Positions 22,679 through 34,605 of a stretch of 64,000 nt of DNA are shown piece by piece. Both the position numbers and the translations under genes were made by a program. Position 1 is the first letter of the stretch, and each line of letters starts with the position of its first letter. The stretch is from Parascedosporium putredinis (Eukaryota > Ascomycota > Sordariomycetes > Microascales > Microascaceae): the NCBI GenBank assembly GCA_949357655.1, contig CASHTG010000003.1:62001-126000 (forward strand). The letters are read 5' to 3'. Under the pieces are notes generated by a model. That model was not told where the DNA came from. It saw only the letters and a program-made list of their open reading frames with translations, and ran no database searches.

Positions 22679-25001
22679 ATGTCCCCATCGCCGACTCGAA
22701 ATCGAAGCGATGATGACGAGCCACCGTCGCCACTCTCCCCCTCCCTGAAGCTCCGCCACCGCCTCCACCTCCTGCCGGCGCACACGAGAGGCGCTCATCG
22801 TACTTTGAACCTCGACAAAAAGACAGGGACTACGAACGAGACAGGGATAGAGATAGAGATAGAGATAGGGAGAGAGATAGGGACAGGGCTCGAGACCGGG
22901 ACCGCGATCGCGATCGCGATGCGGACCGGGGCCGGTACAAGGAGAAGGACAGAGAGGGTAGGCCGGACGAAGGGCGCCATCGCCGTCCTACAGACCCTGA
23001 GAAGATGCCCGGTAACGGCGAGCCGCGCTATCGCACAACTCCTGCCGCCGCCGCCGCCGCCGCCCCCGGCTCCGCGATCCGCGCAAACCCCATGCGAGTC
23101 CTTCTCGCCGACAGAGCCTAACGGAAAAGCTCAAGTCCTCCTGGGGCGGCATTCTTCGCGATAATAATGTATCCAGACGAGCATCTACCGCGCCGTCCTC
23201 CAAAAGCGACCCCATTGGCAAAATTCGGGGTTGGGTAGAGCGATGTAACGCAGAGCATGGGAGGCATTGCCATGATGCAGGAGTCAAAGATCTCACGTTT
23301 CTCCCTGTTTGGCTTATCGATTGCAGTGGCCCCGAGGCTAAGCTTGTCCGGGCACATCCGGATGACGACTACGTAGCCTTGAGTTATGTTTGGGAACCCC
23401 ACGGCCGCCGTGCCCCCTCATGGCGTCGGCGAGCAATGTCTCGAGGTTGGAGCAACATATTCCAGCGGACGAACTACCGCAGACGATTACCGATGCTATG
23501 TGGCTTACACGGAGGCTCGGCCTATCGTTTCTGTGGGTAGACCGCCTCTGCATCGTTCAAGACGACGAGGCGGAGAAGGATGAGCACGTTCGCAACATGG
23601 CCTACGTCTTTGCAAATGCGTACCTCACAATCATCGCCGCCTGTGGGAACGCGAATGCGCGGCTCGGCGGACTTGATAAAAAGTCGGTCCCGAAGACAAA
23701 CAATAAAACGCCGAGCGCGTCACACCTCGATCTCGTAGCTGAGTCGAAATGGAACTCCCGAGCGTGGACCGTGGAGGAAGCCTTGTATGCTAGGAGGATG
23801 GTCTATGTTTTTAGCGACTCTGTATCGTGGGAATGCCATTGTGACACCTTTGAAGGGGCACCGCAAAGCCGGCTGAAGATTGGGCGGGCAGCATCCAGCG
23901 GGAAATGCACAACCCGTTTAGGCAGTGCCCACCTCGCATTCCAGCATTCCCCTTGGCCCGACCTCGATGACTACGCCAGGATTGTCATGGACTACACTAT
24001 GCGACAGCTTTCATTTATTCAAGATACCCCCGAGCTTTTGCTGGCGTCACCTCCATCCTCTCCAAAGTTTTCACGGGCGGGTTAGTCTGGGGCCTGCCAG
24101 TCATGTTCTTGGAGGCTGCTCTGTTGTGGCAGCCGCAGGTGTCGATCCGGCGCAAAGTCCTCCCGTTGGGGGCTTCCCAACTCAATGCCCTACCGTCGTG
24201 GTCGTGGATGGGCTGGTATTTCGACGGCATACCTGTCGATATCCTCTTGTGGAGGGCCGCCGGCGACTATGTGGAGTCATCTGCGCCGGTCAAGCGCGGT
24301 ACTCCTTCTAGGCGGTTTCAATCCCCAATCATTTCAGACTCCGATCGCTCGCAATAGATTGGAAGTTGACAGATCGGTCTATAGTGACCCGCCTCGCTTC
24401 AAACGGGCTCCAGTACCGAGGCAAGTCGTCTCGAAGGTTAAATCCCTTGCCCGACGGCTGGTCGCGTGTCGGCGCCGACTTCAAGCATGAATCGGATCCC
24501 ACCACCATCTTCCGCTATCCAGTGGTAGTGCCGCCCACCAAAGGTCCGGAGCAGCTTGTCATGGCCCCCTCCCTGCCTGGAACCTTTCTCTCCTTCTCGA
24601 CGACTCGCGGTTTCTTCGACGTAAAGATTAGCCGTAATCAGGAATTCCAGGGGCGCTCAAACCCACCCATAGCCATTGGAAATATATATGATCGGAGCGG
24701 GCGCTGGGCTGGCCAATTCCGCGGCCATGATTCCTGGCTAGGTATCCAATCCTCAAACCACGATGGTAACGAGAAGCTTGAGTTCATCGCCGTGTCTGAG
24801 GCATCCGAGCGCGGTGGCTCACACGTGTTTGACCCCGAATATCTAAAGGACGTCCAGGATTCGAACGGGAACATTGATTACGTCAATGTGTTATGGATCG
24901 AGCGCGTAGGGGAGATCGCGTACCGGCGTGGCCTTGGTCACATTTCCGTGCAGACATGGGAAGTGCAAGCTAAAGAGCAGGTTCCTATATTACTTGGTTA
25001 G
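22679..25001 (+). CDS. HET-domain protein with Arg-Asp repeat N-terminus (multiple frameshifts)
   Basis: HET domains mediate heterokaryon incompatibility and regulated cell death in filamentous fungi. The locus is intronless but must be read in successive frames. Frame A: MSPSPTRNRSDDDEPPSP. Frame B: Pro-rich then R-D/R-E dipeptides (RDRDRDRDRERDRDR) to PEKMPGNGEPRYRT. Frame C: IGKIRGWVERCNAEH, LPVWLIDC and the hallmark YVALSYVW. Frame A again: LPQTITDAMWLTRRLGLSFL, WVDRLCIVQDD, ANAYLTIIAACG and SRAWTVEEAL. Frame B: AFAGVTSILSKVFTGG and LPSWSWMGW. Frame C to the stop: LPDGWSRVGADF and WIERVGEIAYRRGLG. Every change is one base short, near 22739-22746, 23040-23064, 23397-23412 (CCCCC), 24029-24033 (CCCCC) and 24300-24350. 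All core HET motifs survive, so assembly error is plausible; true pseudogenisation is also common in this family. Confidence 0.85.
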
Positions 25002-25841
25002 ATTTCTCAGGGAATTTATATTGGGATGGTATTTGTGTGGGAGGCCTTTCATCTTTTCTCTTGTGTGTTACTAGGATTTCTTTCCAGAGGGAGCTGGTAT
25101 GGTATAGCGAGTCTTTTCTTTTTTTTTCACTGCGCTCCCCTCTAGAACTTAGCAGACATAGTCGATCTAGCACCCCGGAGATTGTTGAGTACTATTAGTG
25201 CACAATATTAAGAACATAGCCAACATTCCATCTAGCCCGGTGACAAACATGTTAGGACCTGAGAACGCTTTCCCCGTAGCCAGAGCATCATGCATGTATC
25301 TCGACATCACGAACAGTACCAGCGGACCACGGAAGACCGAAATTTTATTTTCCCATCCATTAAAATACAAGGGTTCTTCGCTAATCTAGACAATGAAGAG
25401 ATACACAAGACAATCCAAACAGAATATTAGCAGCTAGGGCGAGGTGAAAGTAGGGGAGCGGATCAAGAGCACATCTTCTCCATCATAATGTGCCTTCCCG
25501 AACCTTCCATCACCACATCCATGAGACGCGAGACAGGCCTTCCCTCATACGAAACGAGACATGAAGGTTGCGCCTTGGATCAAGAGGCTGATTGGGCGTG
25601 GATGGCCGAGGATTGGTAGAATAATCTGGCCGAGCGGAATAGGGAAGTAGGTGAAGATCGCGAGAAAGAGAAAAAAAGGGTGGGGGAGAAAAAAAAAGAG
25701 ACAGAAAGGCCCCCGGGAGAAGCCATTGAGGCCAGTAATACACATGTGCTCATCACCTGAGCAATCCTCTCACATCCTCCCAGTCCAAAACGCCAAAATA
25801 GACACGGATCCCTCACCGCAAATCACCAACGCGCCTGGAGT
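25002..25841. other. Convergent 3' regions of the HET gene and STH1
   Basis: 840 bases between the two stop codons; no gene is supported. Poly-T near 25118 and poly-A near 25670-25700 fit untranslated and polyadenylation sequence. Confidence 0.4.
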
Positions 25842-28800
25842 TTACTCTTCGGTTTTGTCCCCATTCGGCGTCTCCTTCACGCTTGAAGAGATCAAACGAA
25901 TCCGAGTTCCGGATGCCGCCGGTTGTGGGGTGTCGCCAGCACCGGACTCTGGAGCAGACCCTTCTTTCTCGAAAAGATCCTCTAGTTCTTTGAGCTCGGG
26001 TATCTTCTCGAGCGCCGACTCGAGTTCCTTATTGAAATAATCCTATATAACGAGTCAGTCAGCTACCGGCCTGATGAAGTCGATTTGAACGGGGAGACGG
26101 GACGCAATACTAACCTCCATAATCGCAGCGTCCTTCCACAACATGCTGCCATCCTCGTTGTATGTCCGGCAGTTTCGAATCATCAAGTCGAAGTCCTTAC
26201 GCATATCGCCCAGGCACTTGTACTCTCCCTTCTTGATCTTCGCCTCCATCATCTTCATGCATATAGGAGATTGGATGATGAGGTAGTAGTCGGCGTAGTC
26301 TCGTTTATGCGGCAGCTTGACAAACGGCCCTATTATAAGCCTCTTCGGGGGTTCGGAGTCGTCTTCGTCAACCGGTTCAACGAGGTCATCTGATTCCAAA
26401 TTCATCAAACCATCGTAGAGCGACCGGAGACTCTTCTGCAAAGCTTCGCGTTGCTGAGGGCTCACGCGGGAATCGCCGTTCGCGGTGGCGATCGCTTTCG
26501 GCCGGCCCTGGGGCCCACGGCGCTTTTTCGGCGGGGGCTCTTCGTCGCCGTCCTCTGCTTTGCGCTTCTCAACCTTCGTCCCGGGTTTGCGACCGCGCTT
26601 CTTAGGGGTCTCCACTGCCTCCACCTCTTCAGTGCTTGCGCGGCTCGGAACAGGAGAGTCCTGCTCCTGGGAGACACCCAGTTTACTTCTTTTCGCCTCC
26701 CTCTTTTCTCGGCGCGCTAGCTTCCTGGCGGCGGCGGCTTCAGGGCTATCCTCGTCGTCGTCCACAGCCATCAGCCATTGCTCTTCGGTGAGGCCATCGT
26801 CATACTTGACCTTGGTTCTCTCACGGGCGCCGCGACCAAGCACAACTTCCTCCTCTTCTTCTACAGGGATACCCTCGTTTAGGTAGATATCCGGTAGCTC
26901 GTCTTCCGTCATTAGTCTAGGCTTGCCTGTACAGCCAGGACCTGAGCCATATACGGGGTCCTTTGCTCTCTCCTCGTCCATCTTCTGGAATATGGAGAAT
27001 TCATGGTCACCGCGAGCTAATATCATGTTCAACTCCTCGTCGTTCATCTCCTCCTGCTCGCCCGCTTCTGCCATATCAGCAGCTTCAAGGAGCGTTCTCA
27101 ACATGGCATCTCGATCCGTCTCGGAAGACTTGTTGTCGAATCTACCAGCCTGGATGACCTTTCCATCCATGTCGAGCTTGAATCTGGCGCGCTCTAGGAT
27201 CCTTTCCTCGACCGAGTTAGAACTAATCAAGCGAAGAATTCTAACCTCGTTCTTCTGGCCGATACGATGAGCACGGTCCTGGGCCTGGAGATCCTGGTGA
27301 GGGTTCCAATCAGAATCGTAGATGATGACGGTGTCGGCAGTCTGCAGGTTCAACCCAAGACCACCAGCGCGGGTTGAAAGGAGGAACATGAAGTACTTCG
27401 AGTTGGGTTCGTTGAACAATCTGAGGAGCTCCGATCGATCTTCCGACTTGGTCATACCATCGAGACGCAAGAACTCAAATTTTCTATACCTTAGGTAATC
27501 TTCCATGATATCCATGATGGCTGTCATTTGGAAAAACATGAGGACACGATGCCCCGTGGCTTGGTATTTAGGAAGAATGCGATCCAGAAGCTCAAATTTA
27601 CCAGCAGTGCGCCATAGGAGATCGTTGCTGACGCTGAGCGGATTCAGAATGTTCTCAACTTCGTCGAAAACAAACGGATGATTGCAGAGTTTCCTCAGCT
27701 GCATGATCATGTTGCTCAAGCCACGGGCGCCACTCTTGCCACCCTTGCCATCGCCGACTATGATCTTGTTCGTAGTAGCCATTTGCTTATGAAGCTTGGA
27801 CTGCAGAGCAGAGAACTTGCACTTGATAACCTTTTCAGTCTTGTCGGGAAGGTCTTTCTCAACATCCTTCTTCAGACGCCGAAGAAGGAATGGCCGAAGA
27901 ACCTTGTGCAGGCGCCTAATGACTAGGATCTGTTCTTCTTCTGTCAAATCCATCTTGTCCTGGCCACCCGTATTCGCAAAAGGTGTGTTGAACCATTCGT
28001 CAAATGTCTTTGCTGACTTGAAGATGTTGGGGAGGACGAAATTGAGCATGGCCCAGAGTTCGCCGAGATTATTCTGCAGAGGCGTACCAGTGAGAATGAG
28101 CCTGAACCTAGTGTGGTAGTAGCCTTGGATCGTCGCCGTGAGCTTCGATTGGGTGTTCTTCATGCGGTGACCCTCGTCGATAATCATGTGGAACCACTTA
28201 ATCTTGCTAAGTATAGGGCGGTCCTTGATGATGTACTCGTAAGTAGTCAGCAAAACTTGGAATTTGCCCTGGCGGATCTTTTCTTGGTGCTGTTTTCGGG
28301 CGTTTGGCGGGCCCTTGTAAACGATGCGCGAGACGGAAGGAGCCCACTTCTCGAACTCAAGGTTCCAGTTTGTGAGGGTACTAAGGGGCACAATGACCAA
28401 GTAAGGCCCAGACTGTTGCTTCCGCTCGATGAGGTAGGTGATGAGACTGATGGTTTGAATTGTTTTTCCGAGACCCATTTCATCGGCAAGGATACCATTT
28501 AGGTTGTTGTTGTACAGCGATATCATCCACTGAAGACCCTTGACTTGGTATTCCTTAAGCTTGCCGCCAACCAGGATATCAGCCTGTTCGGTGACTTCTT
28601 CCTTAATGCGATGCGCGACAGCATAGTAATCAATCTTGCGGCTGCTATCCTCGTCATCTTCATCCTCAGACCCAACCTCGCTCTCCTCCTCTTCCTGGTC
28701 GAAAGCACCACTATCATCGCCATACCTCTCCGCAGCTTGGCGTTGCTGAACTTTGACGGACGATGCGAGTTGCTTGAGGAAGCCGTCAGTCTGCCGGAGA

Positions 28801-30274
28801 AGATGTGTGATACGGGTATCCTTGGCTTGGTCGAGCAGCTTAAGATAGGCTTCTTCGTCGTTAGCCTTAAGGGCTTGGAGACGCTGTTTAGCAGTTCTCT
28901 CCAGGCGCTTCTGCTCCTCTTTCTCGATGTTGTAGTGCTGGTTGTACATGACTCGGCTAAGCTTGTGCGACTTGTTCCTCTGCGATTCCGCTGCGCCGAT
29001 GATTTCAGACCGATGGTTACAGATGGCTCGTAGGAAGTCGACGTGCTTCTTCTTCTCACGGTTCTCCCGCGCATCACGCTGCTGTTTCTCGAGTTTCTCC
29101 GTGATTCTTGCCTCGCGAACACTCTGCTTCTTCATACGCCGGTAGTTGCTGCGGTTGGTCGTCATCGCCAGGTTGTCGTAAGACATCATCATTTGGCCCA
29201 CCTTCTCCCGCAATTTGCGCTGTCTAGCATACTGCTCCAGCGCCTTCATTTCGATGATGGCTTTCAGGCGCAGCCTTTCGTCTGCCTCGGTCGCCTCCTG
29301 GGTCGAATCCCAGTGAGCCATATTGGCGGGCAGAGCCTTTAGCTGCTGATATCTATGGCTCATACGATTGAATAACGAGCGCTCCTGTTCGAGGCGCAAC
29401 TGATCGGTGTCAACACCAGTTGGGAAGATACTAGGAATAATCCAACGGTTCTTGCGTTGATTGTGGTCGTAATAGCTGATGCTATTTTTCACCATGGCAT
29501 ATGGTGACTTGGCGCTTTTCGGCCCTGGCTCGGTCGCCACAGTATCACCATGGACGGTTGTATCAGCTCCATTTATCGATTTCTTACCCAAGTCCTGCGC
29601 GGACTGGGCGGCAGCTGGGACGCCTTGTGTCGACTCGGAAAGGGAGAGTTGTCGCCTCTGTCGCTGGGAGAAGAGTGCCTGGCGGATGTTCTGGGACAGG
29701 CCAGCATTTCGCGAGAGCAGCTTAAAGGCGCTAATCTGCTGTCTCAGCATGGTGAGTTGCTGCTGAGAAAAGAGGCCCATTGCGTTGTTGTTCTGACTGG
29801 AAGGAGAGGAAGTCGAGCCTGAGGGGGCAGCTGGGCCAGCCGCATTCGCATTCGACGGAGTTTGGCTCGCCAGCGGTTGAGGTCGAGAAATTGAAGTTCC
29901 ATTTGCAGGTCCATTTGGGGAGCCATGTGCTTGTTGCTGTCGCATCAAATTTTGCTGCTGTTGTTGCTGCTTACGCAGATGAGCTTGCTGAACATTCATC
30001 AGAAACTGTTGGGTTTTAATGAACTCGGGGTCGGAAGTGGGCACGCCAGAGTCCTTCATTTGCTTGAATTTCTATACACAACACGTTAATACGTTCTAGT
30101 CGCGAGGGGAGAGCACAAGGGGGAATGCCGGCGGAAAGAGGACGGGAAATTAGCGCCGACTGTATATTTATTCGGACGTACCCGATAGATCTCCTCGATT
30201 TCTTGTTTACCGAATGCCGCAGGCATTGAGGCACCGGGATGTTGGACAGCCGGCGTAGGCTGGACGGAAGCCAT
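25842..30274 (-). CDS. STH1: STH1/Snf21, ATPase of the RSC chromatin-remodelling complex
   Basis: ATP-driven nucleosome sliding and ejection by RSC in the nucleus; essential in yeasts. Exons 30274-30182, 30071-26115 and 26042-25842 give 1416 residues, normal for the family, with no frame break. Order: MASVQPTPAVQHPGASMP start; QLQ-type motif (QQQLTMLRQQISAFKLLSRN) near residue 130; HSA/post-HSA helices (KALEQYARQRKLREKVGQMM, HVDFLRAICNHRSEI); SNF2 ATPase with Walker A DEMGLGKT near 560 and DEGH near 664; helicase C with STRAGGLGLNLQTAD and RAHRIGQ near 967; SnAC region (YLNEGIPVEEEEE); Lys/Arg-rich linker; C-terminal bromodomain about 1265-1365 (PICMKMMEAKIKKGEYK, RNCRTYNEDGSMLW). Presence of a bromodomain and length favour STH1 over SNF2, although a single SNF2-type paralogue cannot be excluded. 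Poly-Gln lies near the N-terminus. Confidence 0.96.
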
Positions 30275-32061
30275 GATGGCAGTCGAAATAACCACCTCGC
30301 AAAGCGCGATCTAAGATTATGTCCTGAAGTGCTTCTATATGATGGATGGTCTCAGGCTCATAGCGAGAAATGGTACTAGGCGTATAAACCGATCGCGCGA
30401 TGCAATAAAGAGGCGCGGTGATGGATAACTCGACGCGTCGGGCGAGTCCAATCTTCGAGTGGAGAGATGGATGATGGAAAAGCGCGGTTGTTCGACAAGG
30501 CGCAGAAATGAGGTACACAAACAGAGATTTGGCAAGCCAGCAAAGCAGGACAGGAATTGATGGACGATTGGAATCTAGTATGATCAGGTGTGTGGTGGGA
30601 AACAAAGATTATTTCGTGTCCTTCTTGGGGCTGCTGGCCTTTTTTTTTCTCCTTCCAGCTTTCAGGAGGCGCGGCGCAACTCGCGAGGAATGGGCGTGGG
30701 GTGGAGGGAAAAAAAAATAGACACGAGATTTGGGGGCAAAAAGAAAGAGAAAAGAAAAGGGAGGGGGACAAAAACGCCTAGGAAAATGCGCCTTCGGGTG
30801 TGGTGGAAGCGAAGGGGGTCGTGTGGCGGCAATTCCCTATGTCGAGATGCGCGACAAAATCGCGTGGGGATGGAATTTTGTCGATATTGGGATGGAATTG
30901 ATGGCGACTCAACTGACCTGGCGATTTTCGATGCGCGGTCGGCGGTTGATGATGGGGAGGTGAAGAACCACAACGAACAAGATTCAGCGCGATGGTTGGT
31001 GCGGTCTGCAAATACGCGAGCCACCGTAATTTCCAGCACGACCACAGGCAACAAGGGGGCCATGTTCTGCTTAGTCATTTTGCAACTCCTTGCTCTGCTT
31101 AGTAACATGAACAAAAATTGAGTATGCACTGCGACAAGGCTGCAGTGCCAGATATTCGTTCATCGAGCCTGGATGGTCACTCCTATTAGTGTATCACGTG
31201 ATGGTACATGGATCACACCCGGAAATCATAGGTCCAATTGGCGGCAAAGGCATTCATTTATCCGATCGTTATGGTTTGACCATTGATTTTCCAGAATCCT
31301 ACGTTTAACCAGCATTTGCAGTTTGACCGCAAACCCACATTTAACCATTACTAAGATTTAACCATAAAGTTCCACCAAATCCACCTTCGATATAGTAATA
31401 TAAGTTAGAATCCAGGCCAAAAGTCCATAGTATGCCATAGTGGTAAATAGCTCCTGAATAAAAAAAAAAATTTAAGTGCCCTCTGTTCAATTCCAGTGAT
31501 ATGTTAAGAGAAAAAAACGTTGCGATCAGTAAATAAAACGGCGAAAACGGAAAAATAAGAAAGGCAGGAAGAAGGGAGAGGTCCTTCCTTATATTTTCCC
31601 TAGGATCCACTTTTCTTTTTGACGGCAAACCCCCGTTTGACCGCAAACGAAGTTTTGACCACATAAATATTTTTCCGCTAGAAGAGCTGATTCGCGTTTG
31701 ACGGCAAATATGTATTTACTGGGAAGATCGGGGAAATTCCTGGATAAATCAACCTATATTCTGACGGGTGGGATCCATGGATCATTGATAATGGATGGAT
31801 ACCTTGGTACGTGGTACAATCATTGACACCACATCACCCTCGTAGCGGAACGAACCTGGATCAATTGACAACCAAGACGGCACAGTGACTGGTCCAGCTT
31901 CTTCACCTCGTTGATTCCTCGATATGCCTAAATATATAATACACCACAGAACCCTTTTGTGAAACCTTGTCCTAGCCTCCCGCTCTTACACAAATAAAGT
32001 AGCCTATCACGATTGACCTTCCAAATGATGAACAACCCAACAGAGGTAGCTCTAACTTTTG
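30275..32061. other. STH1 upstream region with a TTTRACC motif array
   Basis: 1.8 kb between STH1 and the end of WDR70, no gene supported. 30275-30700 should hold the STH1 promoter, with poly-A/poly-T runs near 30640 and 30710. An array of related TTTGACC/TTTAACC words occupies 31272-31707 (separate entry). ATCCATGGAT and ACCTTGGTAC palindromes occur at about 31771-31810. Confidence 0.5.
31272..31707 (+). repeat. Cluster of nine TTTRACC(R)NCAAA-like motifs
   Basis: Within 440 bases the plus strand carries, all in one orientation, GGTTTGACCATT (31273), CGTTTAACCAGCATTTGC (31302), AGTTTGACCGCAAACC (31320), CATTTAACCATT (31338), GATTTAACCATAA (31355), TTTTGACGGCAAACC (31617), CGTTTGACCGCAAACG (31634), GTTTTGACCACA (31652) and CGTTTGACGGCAAATA (31694). 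The full form is an interrupted palindrome, CGTTTG-ACCG-CAAACG. The two groups of motifs flank an A-rich centre with an A11 run at 31461. It does not code and its nature is unknown. Confidence 0.7.
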
Positions 32062-33810
32062 TCACATCTTGGTCCTCTTCTTGGCTGGCCCTTCACCGTC
32101 CTCGTCACTCAAATCTTGATATTGAGTCTCCGGCTGGGTACCCTGCCAGGCCTTTGTAAACATGGGATCTTTCTTTGCCACCTCCGCATACTTCAGTAGC
32201 GCTTCACGGGGTCTTCGTGAAGCATGCGGGCAAGCGGGATATTTTCAGTAATGTGCTTCTCATCCGGCGCATTTTTCATAAAGGGTGTCTGCTGCGGAAT
32301 ATGGGGTCGACGGGGGTCCTTTGACTTGCCCGTCCCCGTGATACCGGCCCTCCGTGAGCCGGGAAGAATGCCTCCAGGGGTGATGATGGAATCGGCGGAC
32401 ATGCCCGCAGTCTGGTCCATGGTGAATTCGGGGTTGTCGTCGACGTGGCGTTTCTTCGGGGCCCGAGACATGGTTTCCACTGCACCGCGAGATGACCTTG
32501 CTGGGTGGAAGAGAACATGAATCTCAGAGTTTGCTGACCCCGTCACAATTTGATTAATCTTGGGATGCCAGTTGACAGTGATAAGGGGGAACCGGGCGTC
32601 ACTGGCGTCACGAGCTCGGGTCGCAGATTGGCAGGATTCAGTATGTGAAGATCTCCATTCGGCGAACCGGTAACGATGCTGGTCGACGCTGGTGAATATT
32701 TGATAGACGACATAGGGTAATGGTCCGAGCTTGATGGGTGTACAACGGTAACGAGAGGCTCCTTGAACTTTCGAGTGTCCCATAGCTTCACCGTATCGTC
32801 ACCACCTCGCGTGACTACCATCCTTCCATCTGAGGATATGTCTAGCCCGCCTGTCCAAGCGTTTGGCCTGTGAGCCTCCCGTATCTCTGCCGCGGGACGA
32901 GTAAAAGGCCCATTTCCGCTATACATGACGAGCGTGCCATCCAGTGCCGCGGCGACAATGATGTTGTTACCGCCTTGAGCCTGAGAGCTCCATGCGACAG
33001 CCGTCATCCGAGTCCTGCCACCAGCGCCGGGGGCTTTCGACTTAAAGACGATGACTTCCTTCTGTTTCCGCTTATTATTAACATCCCATATCCGAAGGGT
33101 GCTATCGGTACCCGCCGTTAAGCAAACGTTTCGATCGGAAGGATGCCACGTTCCGGTGGTGATTTCAGAGATGTGGCCCTTGGTATTGTGCATGTCCCGC
33201 AGATACATATCTCCTTGACAAACTCGGTGAGGATGTCGCCGTCTCGCGAAATGATTTTAGCTTGTGGGTGGGCCGAGACACAGAGGAAGACGCCTCCAGA
33301 GAGATGATTAAACTCGACGTGGTGGACTGGATGTGAATCAGAACTCGCCGTCGCTGATCGTTTTGACTCGTAAGGGTCGACGCTCCGAAAGGCGCGCAGG
33401 GTTGTCGGGGTCATGGCTGCGAAGTCGTGGAGCTTCAGGGTGCAGTCGATGGAACCTGACACCAACCTCCCTCCAGATGGATCGAGGGAGACTGTGGTGA
33501 CGGCTCGTTCGTGCGTCTTAAGTACCAGTTCGTGTGATATGGGATATTCGTCATCGTCGTCGTCGCTCTCGCTGTCGCTGTCGCTGTCGCTGTCGCTGTC
33601 ATTGCTGGCGGATGTGGCTGCCTTCTTCGCAGCAGGGCCCTGCTGTCCATCTCTAGCGCCAGGCGGCGCGACAGCTCTCCGACATCGTTCGATTTGGGCG
33701 GCTATGTCTGGTGCCCTCGAGGTTGACCCAAAGGACTTGGGCAAGAAAGTCTGAAGAGCGTCGTCTTCAGAGAGGTTGAAATGCCCTTGGTCGGGTTCTA
33801 GCTCACCCAT
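32062..33810 (-). CDS. WDR70-like WD40-repeat protein (three apparent frameshifts)
   Basis: Homologue of WDR70/GAD-1; the family acts in histone H2B ubiquitylation-linked DNA repair and in mRNA processing contexts. It is intronless, about 583 residues. The N-terminus is MGELEPDQGHFNLSEDDALQ with LPKSFG, followed by a Ser/Asp run (SDSDSDSDSESDDDDDE). WD repeats follow: HERAVTTVSLDPSGGRLVSG, PVHHVEFNHLSGGVFLCVSA, HISEITTGTWHPSDRNVCL with DSTLRIWDVN, MTAVAWSS, GGLDISSDGRMVVTRGGDDT (VKLWDT), MSSIKYSPASTSIVTG and LITVNWHPKINQIVTGSAN. The tail includes SRAPKKRHVDDNPEF and MLHEDP-ALLKYAEVAKKDP. The frame is lost by one base at 33213-33214 (GG), 32585-32589 (GGGGG on plus) and 32208-32211 (GGGG on plus). 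Every break has clean coding sequence on both sides. Confidence 0.9.
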
Positions 33811-34605
33811 GGCGTCTACAACTGCCGGCACAATTTTTGGAGCGAAAGAGAAGGAAGTGGCCCACCTGCTACATTTATTGAGCTAGCAGGTGGTAGAAAC
33901 GGTGTGTTCTCGGACCAGAAGCTAGATATGTAAAATAAAAAAGCAGCAGTCTGGGTTAGCTGCGGGGCGGGATGGGAGATCAAATGGCAATACTTTCGTC
34001 ATCCATTTTCTCTGGGGGTGTCAATCGTCACAGGTGTGTGCCCCAAGCTTCTAAATTTGAGGCTAAGCGCGCCAAGTGCCATCCATTAACTGATGTAAAT
34101 TTCCGTGCAGCCTCTCATCACGAAACTGGATGACACGAGTTAATATGACCAAGCCCTTGCTGAGAGCACACTACCATCTAGAATTGAATGAGGTGGTACA
34201 TATAAAATGGAAGGGGGAGCCAGTCTTCCGATTACAATGGGGGATTTCCGTAGTCATAGGGTGTATACATGTAGGCTTTAAAAGGCAAAGCATCGGGCCC
34301 CACAGTTAAAACACTCTCGCCATTAACTCCGGGCCCCCAAGGCGAATACTGTTCTCGCAGGGAAGCCAAATCCCAAGCATTACTATTCATCTACGTGTGC
34401 TCTATTTCCTTTTCGGAATAATGACTTTCATTTCGCTTTCACTTTACCCTAATCCGCGTTGGAGGCCCAGTTTGAGTAGCATCCTCGGACAAGAGACGTG
34501 TTGAAACTCCAGAGAGCGCTCCTCGGGATTTAGACACTCACGATGCATTGATCCCATAGTCTCGCACAGATATAAGCCCTCTGGTATGAGGGCTGGAAAT
34601 GGTAC
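33811..34605. other. WDR70 upstream / PhyH downstream spacer
   Basis: 795 bases, no gene supported. It should contain the WDR70 promoter and the PhyH 3' region. Confidence 0.4.

Noticed and set aside
33550..33600. CTGTCG repeat as a CRISPR or regulatory array
   Set aside because: It is an in-frame Ser/Asp microsatellite inside the WDR70 coding sequence.
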